Below, piece by piece: positions 57,277 through 64,000 of a stretch of DNA of 64,000 bases. Numbering within the stretch: position 1 is the stretch's first letter; each line of letters starts with the position of its first letter. This DNA is from Pelomonas sp. Root405. GTDB taxonomy: Bacteria > Pseudomonadota > Gammaproteobacteria > Burkholderiales > Burkholderiaceae_C. The DNA lies in NCBI RefSeq assembly GCF_001425165.1, contig NZ_LMDU01000016.1, forward strand, positions 172,931-236,930, in the 5' to 3' direction. The translations under genes were made by a program, and so were the position numbers. The notes beneath the pieces are model-generated. The model ran no database searches, had not been told where the DNA came from, and saw only the letters and a list, made by a program, of their open reading frames with translations.

Positions 57277-58783
57277 CTGCATCAGGAATCTCGATCCGGA
57301 AGTGGGCGCCGCGTTCGCTGGGCATCAGGCGGCAGCTGCCGCCGTGCGCCTGCACGATCTCGCGCACGATAGACAGGCCGATGCCGCTGCCACGGCGCGC
57401 GCCGGGCGCCTGGTTCCGGCCTTGGTAGAAGGGGTCGAAGATGCGCTCGACGTCTTCGGCCGCCACGCCGGGACCGGCGTCGATGCAGTCGATGCGCGCC
57501 TTGCCGCCGTCGCATACCAACGCCAGCCTGATGGTCCCGCCCGGCGGGCTGAAGCGCAGGGCGTTGACGAGCAGGTTGGCCAGCACCATGCCCAGCTTCT
57601 CGCCGTCGGCCATCGCGCTGCAAGACTGGGCATCGATGTGGACGGTCAGCCCGCGGGCCTGCCACAGCAGGCGCTGGTCGTCGACGACTCGGGCCAGCAG
57701 GTCCTTCAGGTCGACGGGCCGGCGCCGCAGTTGCTGGGAGTCGGACGCCAACGTCTGGTAGCGCAGCAGGTCCTCGATCTGGCCCTGCAGCGCCGCGCTG
57801 TTGTCGCCGAGGATGCGCACGATCTCGGTCTGGTCCGGCGTCAGCGGGCCGGCCACGCCCTCGCGCAGCAGGGCCGCACCTTCGCGGATGGAGGCCATCG
57901 GCGTTTTGAGCTCGTGCGAGATGTGGCGGACAAAGCGCGTCTTGTCGGATTCCAGCGTCGCCAGGCGCTGGCGCAGCCATTCGAGCTGGCGCCCGAGGCG
58001 GCGCAGGTCGGCGGGGCCACCCACCTCCACCGGCTGGTCGAAGCGGTTGTCGCCCAGCCGGCCGATGGCCGCCTCGACAGCGGCAAGCGGCCGCAGCAGC
58101 CAGTGGCCAAAGCCCAGCGCCAACAGGATGGCCAGCGCAATCGCCCCCAGCACCAGCGCGCTGATCAGGCGGCGCTGTTGCTCCAGTTCCGTCAGCAGCG
58201 CATCGCTGCGCCGATCCATGGCCTGCTGGCCATGTTCTGCCAGCGTCTCGTTGACGTTGTGCAGGCGCGTGAACACCGGCGTCAGGCGCTTCAGCGCGGT
58301 TGCGCGAGTGCGGGGCAGGCCAGGGTTCTGCAGCACGCGCCAGGCGGCCTGGGCCTGCGTCTCCCACTCGGCGAACAGCTTTTGCGAGGCGGCCTCGGGC
58401 ATCAAATCCGACAGCACCGACTGCGTGGCCTGGGCGTCCCGCCAGGCCAGCTCATAGCGGTCGCGCAGGCTGGCGTCATCCAGCACCAGGAACTGGCGCG
58501 CGCTGCGCTCCATGGCGACGGTGCGCTCGGCCAGGCGCTGGCCCTGGGCGGTCAGCGCAGCAGCGTCCTGCGACGCCTGGCGGCCCTGCTCGGCCACATC
58601 GCCGAGCGCGAACATGGCCTGCACCGCCGCGCCGCCCAGCAAGGCGGTGATGAGCAGGAACGCGGCCAGCAGGCACTGGTGGAAGGACAGGCCGCGCAGG
58701 CGCTGCCGGGCCGAGTCGGGGTGAGGCGCGGGCTCGGTCGGGTGGGGCGGCGTGAGTGCGGAGTCCAGGGTGTGCGAAGGCAT
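57251..58783 (-). CDS. glrK: Sensor histidine kinase, GlrK/QseE type
   Basis: A 510-residue inner-membrane kinase. A first helix (LLAAFLLITALLGGAAVQAMF) and a second (LISALVLGAIALAILLALGFG) flank a roughly 140-residue periplasmic domain, followed by a HAMP-like region, the H-box FVRHISHELKTPMASIREG and the ATPase motifs NLLVNALRFSPPGG, DAGPGVAAEDV and GSGIGLSIV. It phosphorylates GlrR. In enterobacteria this kinase senses envelope or host signals; here the ligand is unknown. The start is uncertain; an ATG at 58783 gives a Pro-rich N-terminal segment of about 30 residues. Confidence 0.9.
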   Translation of the reverse strand: MPSHTLDSALTPPHPTEPAPHPDSARQRLRGLSFHQCLLAAFLLITALLGGAAVQAMFALGDVAEQGRQASQDAAALTAQGQRLAERTVAMERSARQFLVLDDASLRDRYELAWRDAQATQSVLSDLMPEAASQKLFAEWETQAQAAWRVLQNPGLPRTRATALKRLTPVFTRLHNVNETLAEHGQQAMDRRSDALLTELEQQRRLISALVLGAIALAILLALGFGHWLLRPLAAVEAAIGRLGDNRFDQPVEVGGPADLRRLGRQLEWLRQRLATLESDKTRFVRHISHELKTPMASIREGAALLREGVAGPLTPDQTEIVRILGDNSAALQGQIEDLLRYQTLASDSQQLRRRPVDLKDLLARVVDDQRLLWQARGLTVHIDAQSCSAMADGEKLGMVLANLLVNALRFSPPGGTIRLALVCDGGKARIDCIDAGPGVAAEDVERIFDPFYQGRNQAPGARRGSGIGLSIVREIVQAHGGSCRLMPSERGAHFRIEIPDADETNEATV

Positions 58784-58840
58784 CGTGCAGCTGCGCGAAG
58801 GCGCCGCATGCTAGGGCGCCAACCGGTCGGACGGCCCGGA

Positions 58841-58879
58841 GGCGTGGCCGGCTTTGCATCACGATGCAACCGGCACGCC
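58841..58879. repeat. Extended inverted repeat in glrK/ndh intergenic region
   Basis: A perfect core TTGCATC-ac-GATGCAA (58854-58869) is flanked by GGCGTGGCCGG and CCGGCACGCC as imperfect continuing arms. It lies between the divergent glrK and NADH dehydrogenase starts. On the minus strand it also contains a weak sigma-54-like GG-N10-GC pattern. Confidence 0.5.
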
Positions 58880-58936
58880 GCCATCCGAAAACCGCCAATG
58901 CTGCAGCGCACCAAAACCAGGCGTAGGATGGCCCGC

Positions 58937-60283
58937 ATGCGTCCTCAAGTGCTCATCGTCGGCTGCGGTTTTGGCGGCCTGGAGGCGGCGCGGGCCCTGC
59001 GCTCGGCCGATGTCGACATCACCATCGTCGACAAGACCAACCACCATCTCTTCCAGCCGCTGCTGTACCAGGTGGCCACCGCCGGGCTGTCGGCGCCGTC
59101 GATCGCGGCGCCCGTGCGCCACTTGTTCCGCCGCCAGCGCAATGTGACGACGCTGCTCGGTGAGGTCGTCGCCGTCAATGCGCAGGCGCAGACGGCGGTG
59201 TTCAAGGACGGGGCGCGGCTGCTCTGGGACCACCTGATCGTTGCTGCCGGCGCCACGCACAGCTACTTCGGCCGCGATGAATGGGCGGCACACGCACCTG
59301 GGCTGAAGACGCTGGACGATGCCTTCGAGATCCGCCGCCGCGTGCTGATGGCGTTCGAGGCGGCCGAGCGGGAGGACGACCCGGCCAGGCGCGCGGCGCT
59401 GCTGCAGTTCGTCGTCATCGGCGGTGGGCCGACCGGTGTTGAGTTGGCCGGCACCTTCGCCGAGATCGCACGCCACACGCTGCCGGGTGAGTTCCGCCGC
59501 ATCGACCCACGGCAGGCCAAGGTGCTGCTGGTGGAAGGCAGCCCGCGCGTGCTGCAGTCCATGCCCGAGGCCCTGAGCGAAAGCGCCCGCAAGCAGCTGA
59601 CGGCGCTGGGCGTGGAGGTCCGGCTGGGGGCACGCGTGACTGGCATCGACGCCGACGGGCTGGACATCACGACCGCCGCTGGCGCCGAGCGCCTGCAGAG
59701 CCGCTGTGTCGTCTGGGCGGCCGGCGTGGCGGCGTCACCGCTGGGCCTGGCGCTTGCCGATGCCACCGGCTGCACGCTGGACCGGGCCGGCCGCGTTGTC
59801 GTGGAGCCCGACCTGAGCCTGAAGGGCTTCCCCGCCATCCAGGTCATTGGCGACCTGGCCGCTGCGCAGAGCCACAAGCCGGGCCACGAGCCGCGGCCGG
59901 TGCCGGGCGTGTCGCCGGGCGCCAAGCAGATGGGCCGTTGCGCCGCCGCCAACATCCAGCGCCGCCTGCGCGGCGAGGCCACCCAGGCCTTTCGCTATAC
60001 CGACTACGGCAACCTGGCCACCATCGGCCGCAACAGTGCGGTCGTCGACCTGGACACGCCGGCCGGGCCGCTGCGCTTTTCAGGCTATTTCGCGTGGCTG
60101 TTCTGGCTGTTCGCGCACGTCTGGTTCCTGATCGGCTTTCGCAACCGCTTCGTCGTGCTGGTCGACTGGGCCTGGGCGTACTGGACGCATGACCGCAACG
60201 CGCGGGTGGTCGCTGGCGACGGGCTCAGCGAGGCCAGCCCGGCGAGCGCCGCTGCGGCTTCGGCTCGTCGGCCGGCAGGTTGA
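58937..60283 (+). CDS. ndh: Type II NADH:quinone oxidoreductase (NAD(P)/FAD-dependent)
   Basis: A 448-residue non-proton-pumping dehydrogenase. VLIVGCGFGGLEAARAL is the FAD motif, HHLFQPLLYQVATAGLS is an NDH-2 signature, VVIGGGPTGVELAG is the NADH-binding motif and the C-terminal FAWLFWLFAHVWFLIGF could anchor it at the membrane. It would supply electrons to quinone ahead of the cbb3 oxidase. The start at 58937 was preferred; an ATG three codons upstream is possible. The end overlaps a convergent small gene by 59 bp. Confidence 0.93.
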   Translation: MRPQVLIVGCGFGGLEAARALRSADVDITIVDKTNHHLFQPLLYQVATAGLSAPSIAAPVRHLFRRQRNVTTLLGEVVAVNAQAQTAVFKDGARLLWDHLIVAAGATHSYFGRDEWAAHAPGLKTLDDAFEIRRRVLMAFEAAEREDDPARRAALLQFVVIGGGPTGVELAGTFAEIARHTLPGEFRRIDPRQAKVLLVEGSPRVLQSMPEALSESARKQLTALGVEVRLGARVTGIDADGLDITTAAGAERLQSRCVVWAAGVAASPLGLALADATGCTLDRAGRVVVEPDLSLKGFPAIQVIGDLAAAQSHKPGHEPRPVPGVSPGAKQMGRCAAANIQRRLRGEATQAFRYTDYGNLATIGRNSAVVDLDTPAGPLRFSGYFAWLFWLFAHVWFLIGFRNRFVVLVDWAWAYWTHDRNARVVAGDGLSEASPASAAAASARRPAG

Positions 60284-60518
60284 CGAGCAGCAGCGCCAGG
60301 CTGGCGCCAAAGGCGATGACGCCCCAGAAGATCAGGAAGCTGACCGTGTAGATCGCCTGCGCCGACAGCTCCACCGGCGCGGCGCCAAACCAGCGCAGCT
60401 CGTGCGGGTCGACGACGGCGAACACCAGCGCCTCAAGCACACCGGCCGACAGGAAGGACGACCAGGCCACCGCCATCGCATAGCGGGCGATGCGCGACGG
60501 CCCCGGCGTGCCGGTCAC
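60225..60518 (-). CDS. Small membrane protein of the cbb3 cluster
   Basis: A 97-residue protein with two hydrophobic segments (AMAVAWSSFLSAGVLEALVFAV and AIYTVSFLIFWGVIAFGASLALLLV) and a basic C-terminal tail. It starts at GTG, overlapping the FixH-like gene stop (GTGA), with AAGAG before it. It is the last gene of the cco run and overlaps the 3' end of ndh on the other strand by 59 bp, an unusual length. I do not recognise the family. Confidence 0.7.
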   Translation of the reverse strand: MTGTPGPSRIARYAMAVAWSSFLSAGVLEALVFAVVDPHELRWFGAAPVELSAQAIYTVSFLIFWGVIAFGASLALLLVNLPADEPKPQRRSPGWPR

Positions 60519-60736
60519 CTCTTGGCTCCCGGCACCACGCCGGTGGCGGCATGGTTGCGTGCCGCCTGGGCGGGCGCAGCATCGGTCGTCGCCCGCGTCA
60601 CCAGCGGCGGGTCGGGGTGGCGGATGGCCAGCGTCACGGTCACGATGCTGGCCAGGATGACGGCGACGGGGCCCGACACGACGAGCCAGACCATCGGCTC
60701 GCGCCAGGCGGATGAGGGAGTTGCTGGATTCGACAT
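60515..60736 (-). CDS. FixH/CcoH-like short membrane protein
   Basis: A 73-residue protein with one hydrophobic segment (PMVWLVVSGPVAVILASIVTVTLAI) and the typical FixH-like stretch REPMVWLVVSGP followed by AIRHPDPPLV. FixH/CcoH aids stability of cbb3 oxidase. It is shorter than rhizobial FixH (about 160) and resembles the short forms of Burkholderiales. It is placed immediately after ccoG, as expected. It lacks the periplasmic domain of longer family members. Confidence 0.75.
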   Translation of the reverse strand: MSNPATPSSAWREPMVWLVVSGPVAVILASIVTVTLAIRHPDPPLVTRATTDAAPAQAARNHAATGVVPGAKR

Positions 60737-60754
60737 GGTGACTTTCCCGCCGCG

Positions 60755-62146
60755 TCAACGCGGCACGACGAAGGTGGATTTCTCGGCGACGCTGTCACCG
60801 GCCGCGCTGGTCACGCGCCACCTGATGGGCTGGGCGCCGGCCTTGAGCTGCTGCGCGGCCTCGGGCGGCAGGCGCAGCGCGACGGTCACCCAGCGCGCTT
60901 CGGCCGGGCCCAGCGAGATGCTGGTGGCGCGACTGAGCTGCAAGCCGGGCAGGCCGTCGGCCTCGACGCTGAGCTGTTGCGGCGCCTCGGTCGCGTTCAT
61001 CAGCTGCAGGCGGTAGAGGTTTTCGATCCAGCCGTCCTCGACCTGTCGGGCCAGCGTGGCGCGGTCGCGCACGATGTCGACGCGGAAGTCGTGCCGGCTC
61101 ATCAGGCTCCACAGTACGGCAGTGCTCAAGCCCAGCAGCAGGGTGCCGTAGATGAGCACGCGCGGCCTGAAGATGCGGCGCCGGCGCTGGGCGGGCGTGA
61201 GCTGCCGGGCCATGCCGTTCTCGGTGTCATAGCGGATCAGGCCGCGCGGCGTGGACATCTTGTCCATCACGCCGTCGCAGACGTCGATGCAGGCGGCGCA
61301 GCTGATGCACTCGTACTGCAGGCCCTTGCGGATGTCGATGCCGGTCGGGCAGACCTGCACGCACAGGCCGCAGTCGATGCAGTCGCCCACGGCCTGGCTG
61401 CGTGCCTCGCTTTTCTTCTTGCGCAGCGCGTTGTTGCCGCGCGGCTCGCCGCGGGCCGGGTCGTAAGTGACGATGAGCGTGTCGTGGTCGAACATCGCGC
61501 TCTGGAAGCGCGCGTACGGGCACATGTACTTGCAGACCTGCTCGCGCATGAAACCGGCGTTGCCGTAGGTGGCGAAGCCGTAGAACAGCACCCAGAAGGC
61601 TTCCCACGGCCCGAGCGAGAAACCCAGCAACTCACGGATGGGCGTGAAGTAGCCGACGAAGCTGAAGCCGGTGAACAGCGCCAGCGCGATCCATCCGAGC
61701 TGCTTACCGCCCTTGCGCCACAGCTTGTTCCGCGACCAGGGCGCCTTGTCCAGCTTGAGGCGTGCGTTGCGGTCGCCCTCGAACCAGCGCTCGATGAGCA
61801 CGAAGAGTTCAGTGTAGACCGTCTGCGGGCAGGCATAGCCACACCAGACGCGCCCGGCCACGGCCGTGAACAGGAACAGCGCATAGGCCGACATCAGCAA
61901 CAGGGCCGTCAGGTAGACGAAGTCCTGCGGATACAGCACGAAGCCGAACACGTAGAAGCGCCGCGCGGCCAGATCGAACAGCACCGCTGGGCGGTCGCCC
62001 CAGGTCAGCCAGGGCAGGCCGTAGAACACGAGCTGCGTCAGGGCCACCATGGCCCAGCGCAGGTTGGTGAACCGTCCCCGCACGCTGCGCGGGTGGATCT
62101 TGTCTTCCGACTTGTAAAGGCGGATGACGGCTTCGGAATCGGCCAT
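60755..62146 (-). CDS. ccoG: CcoG, cbb3 oxidase accessory ferredoxin-like protein
   Basis: A 463-residue membrane protein with two ferredoxin-type cluster sites: DCIDCGLCVQVCPTGIDI and ECISCAACIDVCDGVMDK, preceded by CGYACPQTVYTE and CKYMCPYARFQ. Five or so membrane helices precede the clusters, and a C-terminal Ig-like domain follows. CcoG is known to act as a copper(II) reductase in cbb3 assembly. The order ccoO-ccoQ-ccoP-ccoG-FixH matches many species. It begins 8 bp beyond ccoP. Confidence 0.95.
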   Translation of the reverse strand: MADSEAVIRLYKSEDKIHPRSVRGRFTNLRWAMVALTQLVFYGLPWLTWGDRPAVLFDLAARRFYVFGFVLYPQDFVYLTALLLMSAYALFLFTAVAGRVWCGYACPQTVYTELFVLIERWFEGDRNARLKLDKAPWSRNKLWRKGGKQLGWIALALFTGFSFVGYFTPIRELLGFSLGPWEAFWVLFYGFATYGNAGFMREQVCKYMCPYARFQSAMFDHDTLIVTYDPARGEPRGNNALRKKKSEARSQAVGDCIDCGLCVQVCPTGIDIRKGLQYECISCAACIDVCDGVMDKMSTPRGLIRYDTENGMARQLTPAQRRRRIFRPRVLIYGTLLLGLSTAVLWSLMSRHDFRVDIVRDRATLARQVEDGWIENLYRLQLMNATEAPQQLSVEADGLPGLQLSRATSISLGPAEARWVTVALRLPPEAAQQLKAGAQPIRWRVTSAAGDSVAEKSTFVVPR

Positions 62147-62154
62147 GGGTTGGT

Positions 62155-63048
62155 CTATTGGGACAGGCCCCAGACATAGGCCGCCAGCACGCGGATCTGC
62201 TCAGGCGTCAGCCGTTCGCCATGGGCCGGCATCTGGTTGTGCTTGCCGCCGTTGATCATGGCGACGACGGCGGACTCACCCCAGCCATGCAGCCAGACCT
62301 TGTCGGAAAGATTCGGTGCGCCCAGCGCCGGGTTGCCCTTGCCGCCCACCCCGTGGCAGGCCGCGCAGGCCGTGAACTTGGGCTTGCCGAACTGCGCATA
62401 CAGCGAGTTGTGCGGGCTGCCCGAAAGCGACAGCACGTAATGCGCGAGGTTGCGCACGTCCTCGCTGCTGCCCACCGCCGCAGCCATCGGCGGCATGTTG
62501 CCCTCGCGGCCCTGGGTGATGGTCTGGCTGATGGTCTCGAAGCTGCCACCCCACAGCCAGTCCTTGTCGGCCAGGTTGGGAAAGCCCTTGGAACCCTTGG
62601 CGTCGGAGCCGTGGCAGGTGGCGCAGTTGTTGGCGAACAGCCGCTCGCCGATGGCATGGGCTTGAGGGTCCTTGGCGAGTTGCTCGGGCGCCTGCCCGGC
62701 AAAGCCGGCGTAGACAGGCGCCATGGCAGCGCGCGCCTGGGCCACGTCGGCGGCATGCTCGTCGGTGCTCGACCAGCCTAGCGAACCGGCCACACTGCCC
62801 AGGCCCGGGTACAGCGCCAGGTAGATGCCGGCGAACACGACCGTCAGCACGAACAGGCCCATCCACCACAGCGGCAGCGGGTTGTTCAGCTCGCGCAGGT
62901 CCTCGTCCCAGACGTGGCCGGTGGTGTTGTCGGCCGCCGCGGGCTGGCGCCGGCTGGCGATGACGAGCAGCACGATGCAGGCCACCAGGCCGAGCACCGT
63001 CGCTGCGGCGATGAAGATCGACCAGCCGCCGTTGAAAAAGTCGCTCAT
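62155..63048 (-). CDS. ccoP: Cytochrome c oxidase cbb3 subunit CcoP
   Basis: A 297-residue diheme subunit. Two heme-binding motifs CATCH and CAACH are visible, two N-terminal membrane helices (FIAAATVLGLVACIVLLVIA and MGLFVLTVVFAGIYLALYPG) precede them, and the order fits CcoP. It passes electrons from cytochrome c to CcoO and the binuclear centre. Its start overlaps the ccoQ stop by 4 bases. Part of the ccoNOQP run in which ccoN continues past the right edge. Confidence 0.97.
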   Translation of the reverse strand: MSDFFNGGWSIFIAAATVLGLVACIVLLVIASRRQPAAADNTTGHVWDEDLRELNNPLPLWWMGLFVLTVVFAGIYLALYPGLGSVAGSLGWSSTDEHAADVAQARAAMAPVYAGFAGQAPEQLAKDPQAHAIGERLFANNCATCHGSDAKGSKGFPNLADKDWLWGGSFETISQTITQGREGNMPPMAAAVGSSEDVRNLAHYVLSLSGSPHNSLYAQFGKPKFTACAACHGVGGKGNPALGAPNLSDKVWLHGWGESAVVAMINGGKHNQMPAHGERLTPEQIRVLAAYVWGLSQ

Positions 63049-63176
63049 TGATCATCCCCTTGCAAGGGCAGCTCGGCCGCCGCGTCGAAGTGGCCGCGCC
63101 AGGCCCACACGACGATGCCGATGAAGACGGCCAGCGACACGAGGGTCACGGCCACGCGCAGTTCATTGACTCCCAC
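63045..63176 (-). CDS. ccoQ: CcoQ, cbb3 oxidase small subunit
   Basis: A 43-residue protein with a single membrane helix ([21 protein letters not shown]) and an acidic C-terminal tail. Between ccoO and ccoP it can only be CcoQ, the small stabilising subunit. The start is GTG 63176 (GTG GGA GTC AAT), inside the ccoO 3' end, overlapping it by 14 bp; no ATG is available in frame near the N-terminus. The stop overlaps ccoP by 4 bases. Its identity comes from position and size. Confidence 0.85.
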   Translation of the reverse strand: MGVNELRVAVTLVSLAVFIGIVVWAWRGHFDAAAELPLQGDDQ

Positions 63177-63822
63177 TGGAAGCCTCCTTCTTCGCCGTTG
63201 CTGCGGCCGTGCCCAGCACCTGCAGATAGGCAATGAGCGCATCCAGCTCGGTCTTGCCGGTGGCGGCCTGCGGTGCGTCCTTGATCTCGGCGTCGCTGTA
63301 GGGCGCGCCCAGCGTGCGCAATGCGCTCATCTTGGCCGGCAGCGCCGCGCCGTCGACCGACGTGGTGGCCAGCCAGGGGTAGGCCGGCATGTTGGACTCG
63401 GGCACCAGGTCGCGCGGGTTGATCAGGTGGAGGCGGTGCCAGTCGTCGCTGTACTTGCCGCCCACGCGGTGCAGGTCCGGCCCGGTGCGCTTGCTGCCCC
63501 ACTGGAAGGGGCGGTCGTAGACGAACTCGCCGGCCTTGGAATACTCGCCGTACCGCAGCGTCTCGGCCAGCAGCGGCCGGATCATCTGCGAGTGGCAGTT
63601 GTAGCAACCCTCGCGCACATAGATGTCGCGGCCTGCGACCTGCAGCGCCGTGTAGGGCTTGAGGCCCGGCGCCGCCTGCGTCGTCGAGCGCTGGAAGAAC
63701 AGCGGCACGATCTCGACGAAGCCGCCGACGAAGACCGTCAGCAGCACGAGCACGATCATCAGCAGGTTGCTGGTCTCGATGCGCTGATGGCCAGTGACTC
63801 GTTCAGTGTTGTTGTTGCTCAT
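63163..63822 (-). CDS. ccoO: Cytochrome c oxidase cbb3 subunit CcoO
   Basis: A 219-residue monoheme subunit with an N-terminal membrane anchor ([21 protein letters not shown]) and the heme motif [11 protein letters not shown]. Its sequence, including [20 protein letters not shown] and [15 protein letters not shown], is typical of the family. It receives electrons within the cbb3 complex. It lies 10 bp downstream of ccoN. It is part of the high-affinity terminal oxidase used under low oxygen. Confidence 0.97.
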   Translation of the reverse strand: MSNNNTERVTGHQRIETSNLLMIVLVLLTVFVGGFVEIVPLFFQRSTTQAAPGLKPYTALQVAGRDIYVREGCYNCHSQMIRPLLAETLRYGEYSKAGEFVYDRPFQWGSKRTGPDLHRVGGKYSDDWHRLHLINPRDLVPESNMPAYPWLATTSVDGAALPAKMSALRTLGAPYSDAEIKDAPQAATGKTELDALIAYLQVLGTAAATAKKEASSGSQ

Positions 63823-63832
63823 GTCGACCTCT

Positions 63833-64000
63833 TCAAGCGTGAGCCAGCACGGTGGGGATGCGCACCTGCTGCGGCTTGCCGGCCTGCACGGTCTTCACCA
63901 CGTTCCAGACCATCACCAGCATGCCGGCCAGGTACATCAGCCCGCCCACCAGCCGCGTCACGTAGAACGGCCAGGTGGCCTTGACGCTCTCGACGAAGGT
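63833..64000 (-). CDS. ccoN: CcoN, cbb3 oxidase catalytic subunit (3' end only)
   Basis: The last 55 codons and stop of a minus-strand gene that continues past the right edge. The translated end begins [20 protein letters not shown] and continues [18 protein letters not shown], matching the terminal membrane helix of CcoN, the heme-copper catalytic subunit. It is the first gene of ccoNOQP. The promoter, likely FNR-controlled, and any ccoI or ccoS genes lie outside the window. Confidence 0.92.
   Translation of the reverse strand, partial: TFVESVKATWPFYVTRLVGGLMYLAGMLVMVWNVVKTVQAGKPQQVRIPTVLAHA

Noticed and set aside
57179-58936. Plus-strand open frame running for 585 codons into ndh
   Set aside because: It is antisense to glrK and has composition typical of reverse frames in high-GC genes; ndh begins near 58937.

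Overview
The window looks like a chromosomal segment of a high-GC betaproteobacterium of the order Burkholderiales, probably from the Roseateles/Mitsuaria/Rubrivivax/Sphaerotilus side. That is inferred from gene order (orn next to an M48 protease, pterin dehydratase and rsgA; accA-tilS-lysC; ccoNOQPG with fnr and hemN), from protein flavour and from base composition; no database search was possible. I see no insertion sequence, prophage, integrase or CRISPR array. Genes are tightly packed, often with 1-4 base start/stop overlaps, and no gene-free stretch exceeds 300 bases.

Layout. 1-6 kb: orn, then M48 protease, pterin dehydratase, rsgA and a DUF3047 lipoprotein, then an SDR and a CsgG-like protein. 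6-12.3 kb: penicillin-acylase-family hydrolase with an SDR, an orphan ABC substrate-binding protein and a divergent sensor kinase. 12.4-19.7 kb: a complete sucrose-use locus (TonB receptor, fructokinase, inner-membrane transporter, sucrose phosphorylase, LacI-type regulator) with a perfect palindromic operator. 19.9-23.6 kb: MHS-family transporter with an 11-bp tandem repeat upstream, then isomerase, DUF1289, YbaK and a His/Lys-rich secreted protein. 23.6-29.4 kb: two tandem cyanophycinase-like peptidases, one cytoplasmic and one exported, divergent from a large TonB receptor.

29.4-47.6 kb is mostly housekeeping: thioesterase, YceH, SDR, ETF-ubiquinone oxidoreductase, DUF72, PaiB, FdhD, tRNA-Ser(GCU), lysC, tilS, accA, DNA glycosylase, cysS, TPR protein, two cyclophilins, lpxH, mtfA, clpA/clpS and a cold-shock protein. 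47.7-51.7 kb carries two unrelated NADP isocitrate dehydrogenases, one monomeric and one homodimeric, transcribed toward each other.

51.7-64 kb is a microaerobic respiration region. It holds a SafE-family membrane protein, hemN, fnr with an FNR box between them, a type II NADH dehydrogenase, a FixH-like protein, ccoG, ccoP, ccoQ, ccoO and the 3' end of ccoN. Set inside it is a GlrK-QseG-GlrR (QseE/G/F-like) two-component operon. The next gene downstream, a periplasmic BON-domain protein, has a near-consensus sigma-54 promoter preceded by a perfect TGTC-N10-GACA site, the motif described for GlrR. This is the best regulatory hypothesis in the window.
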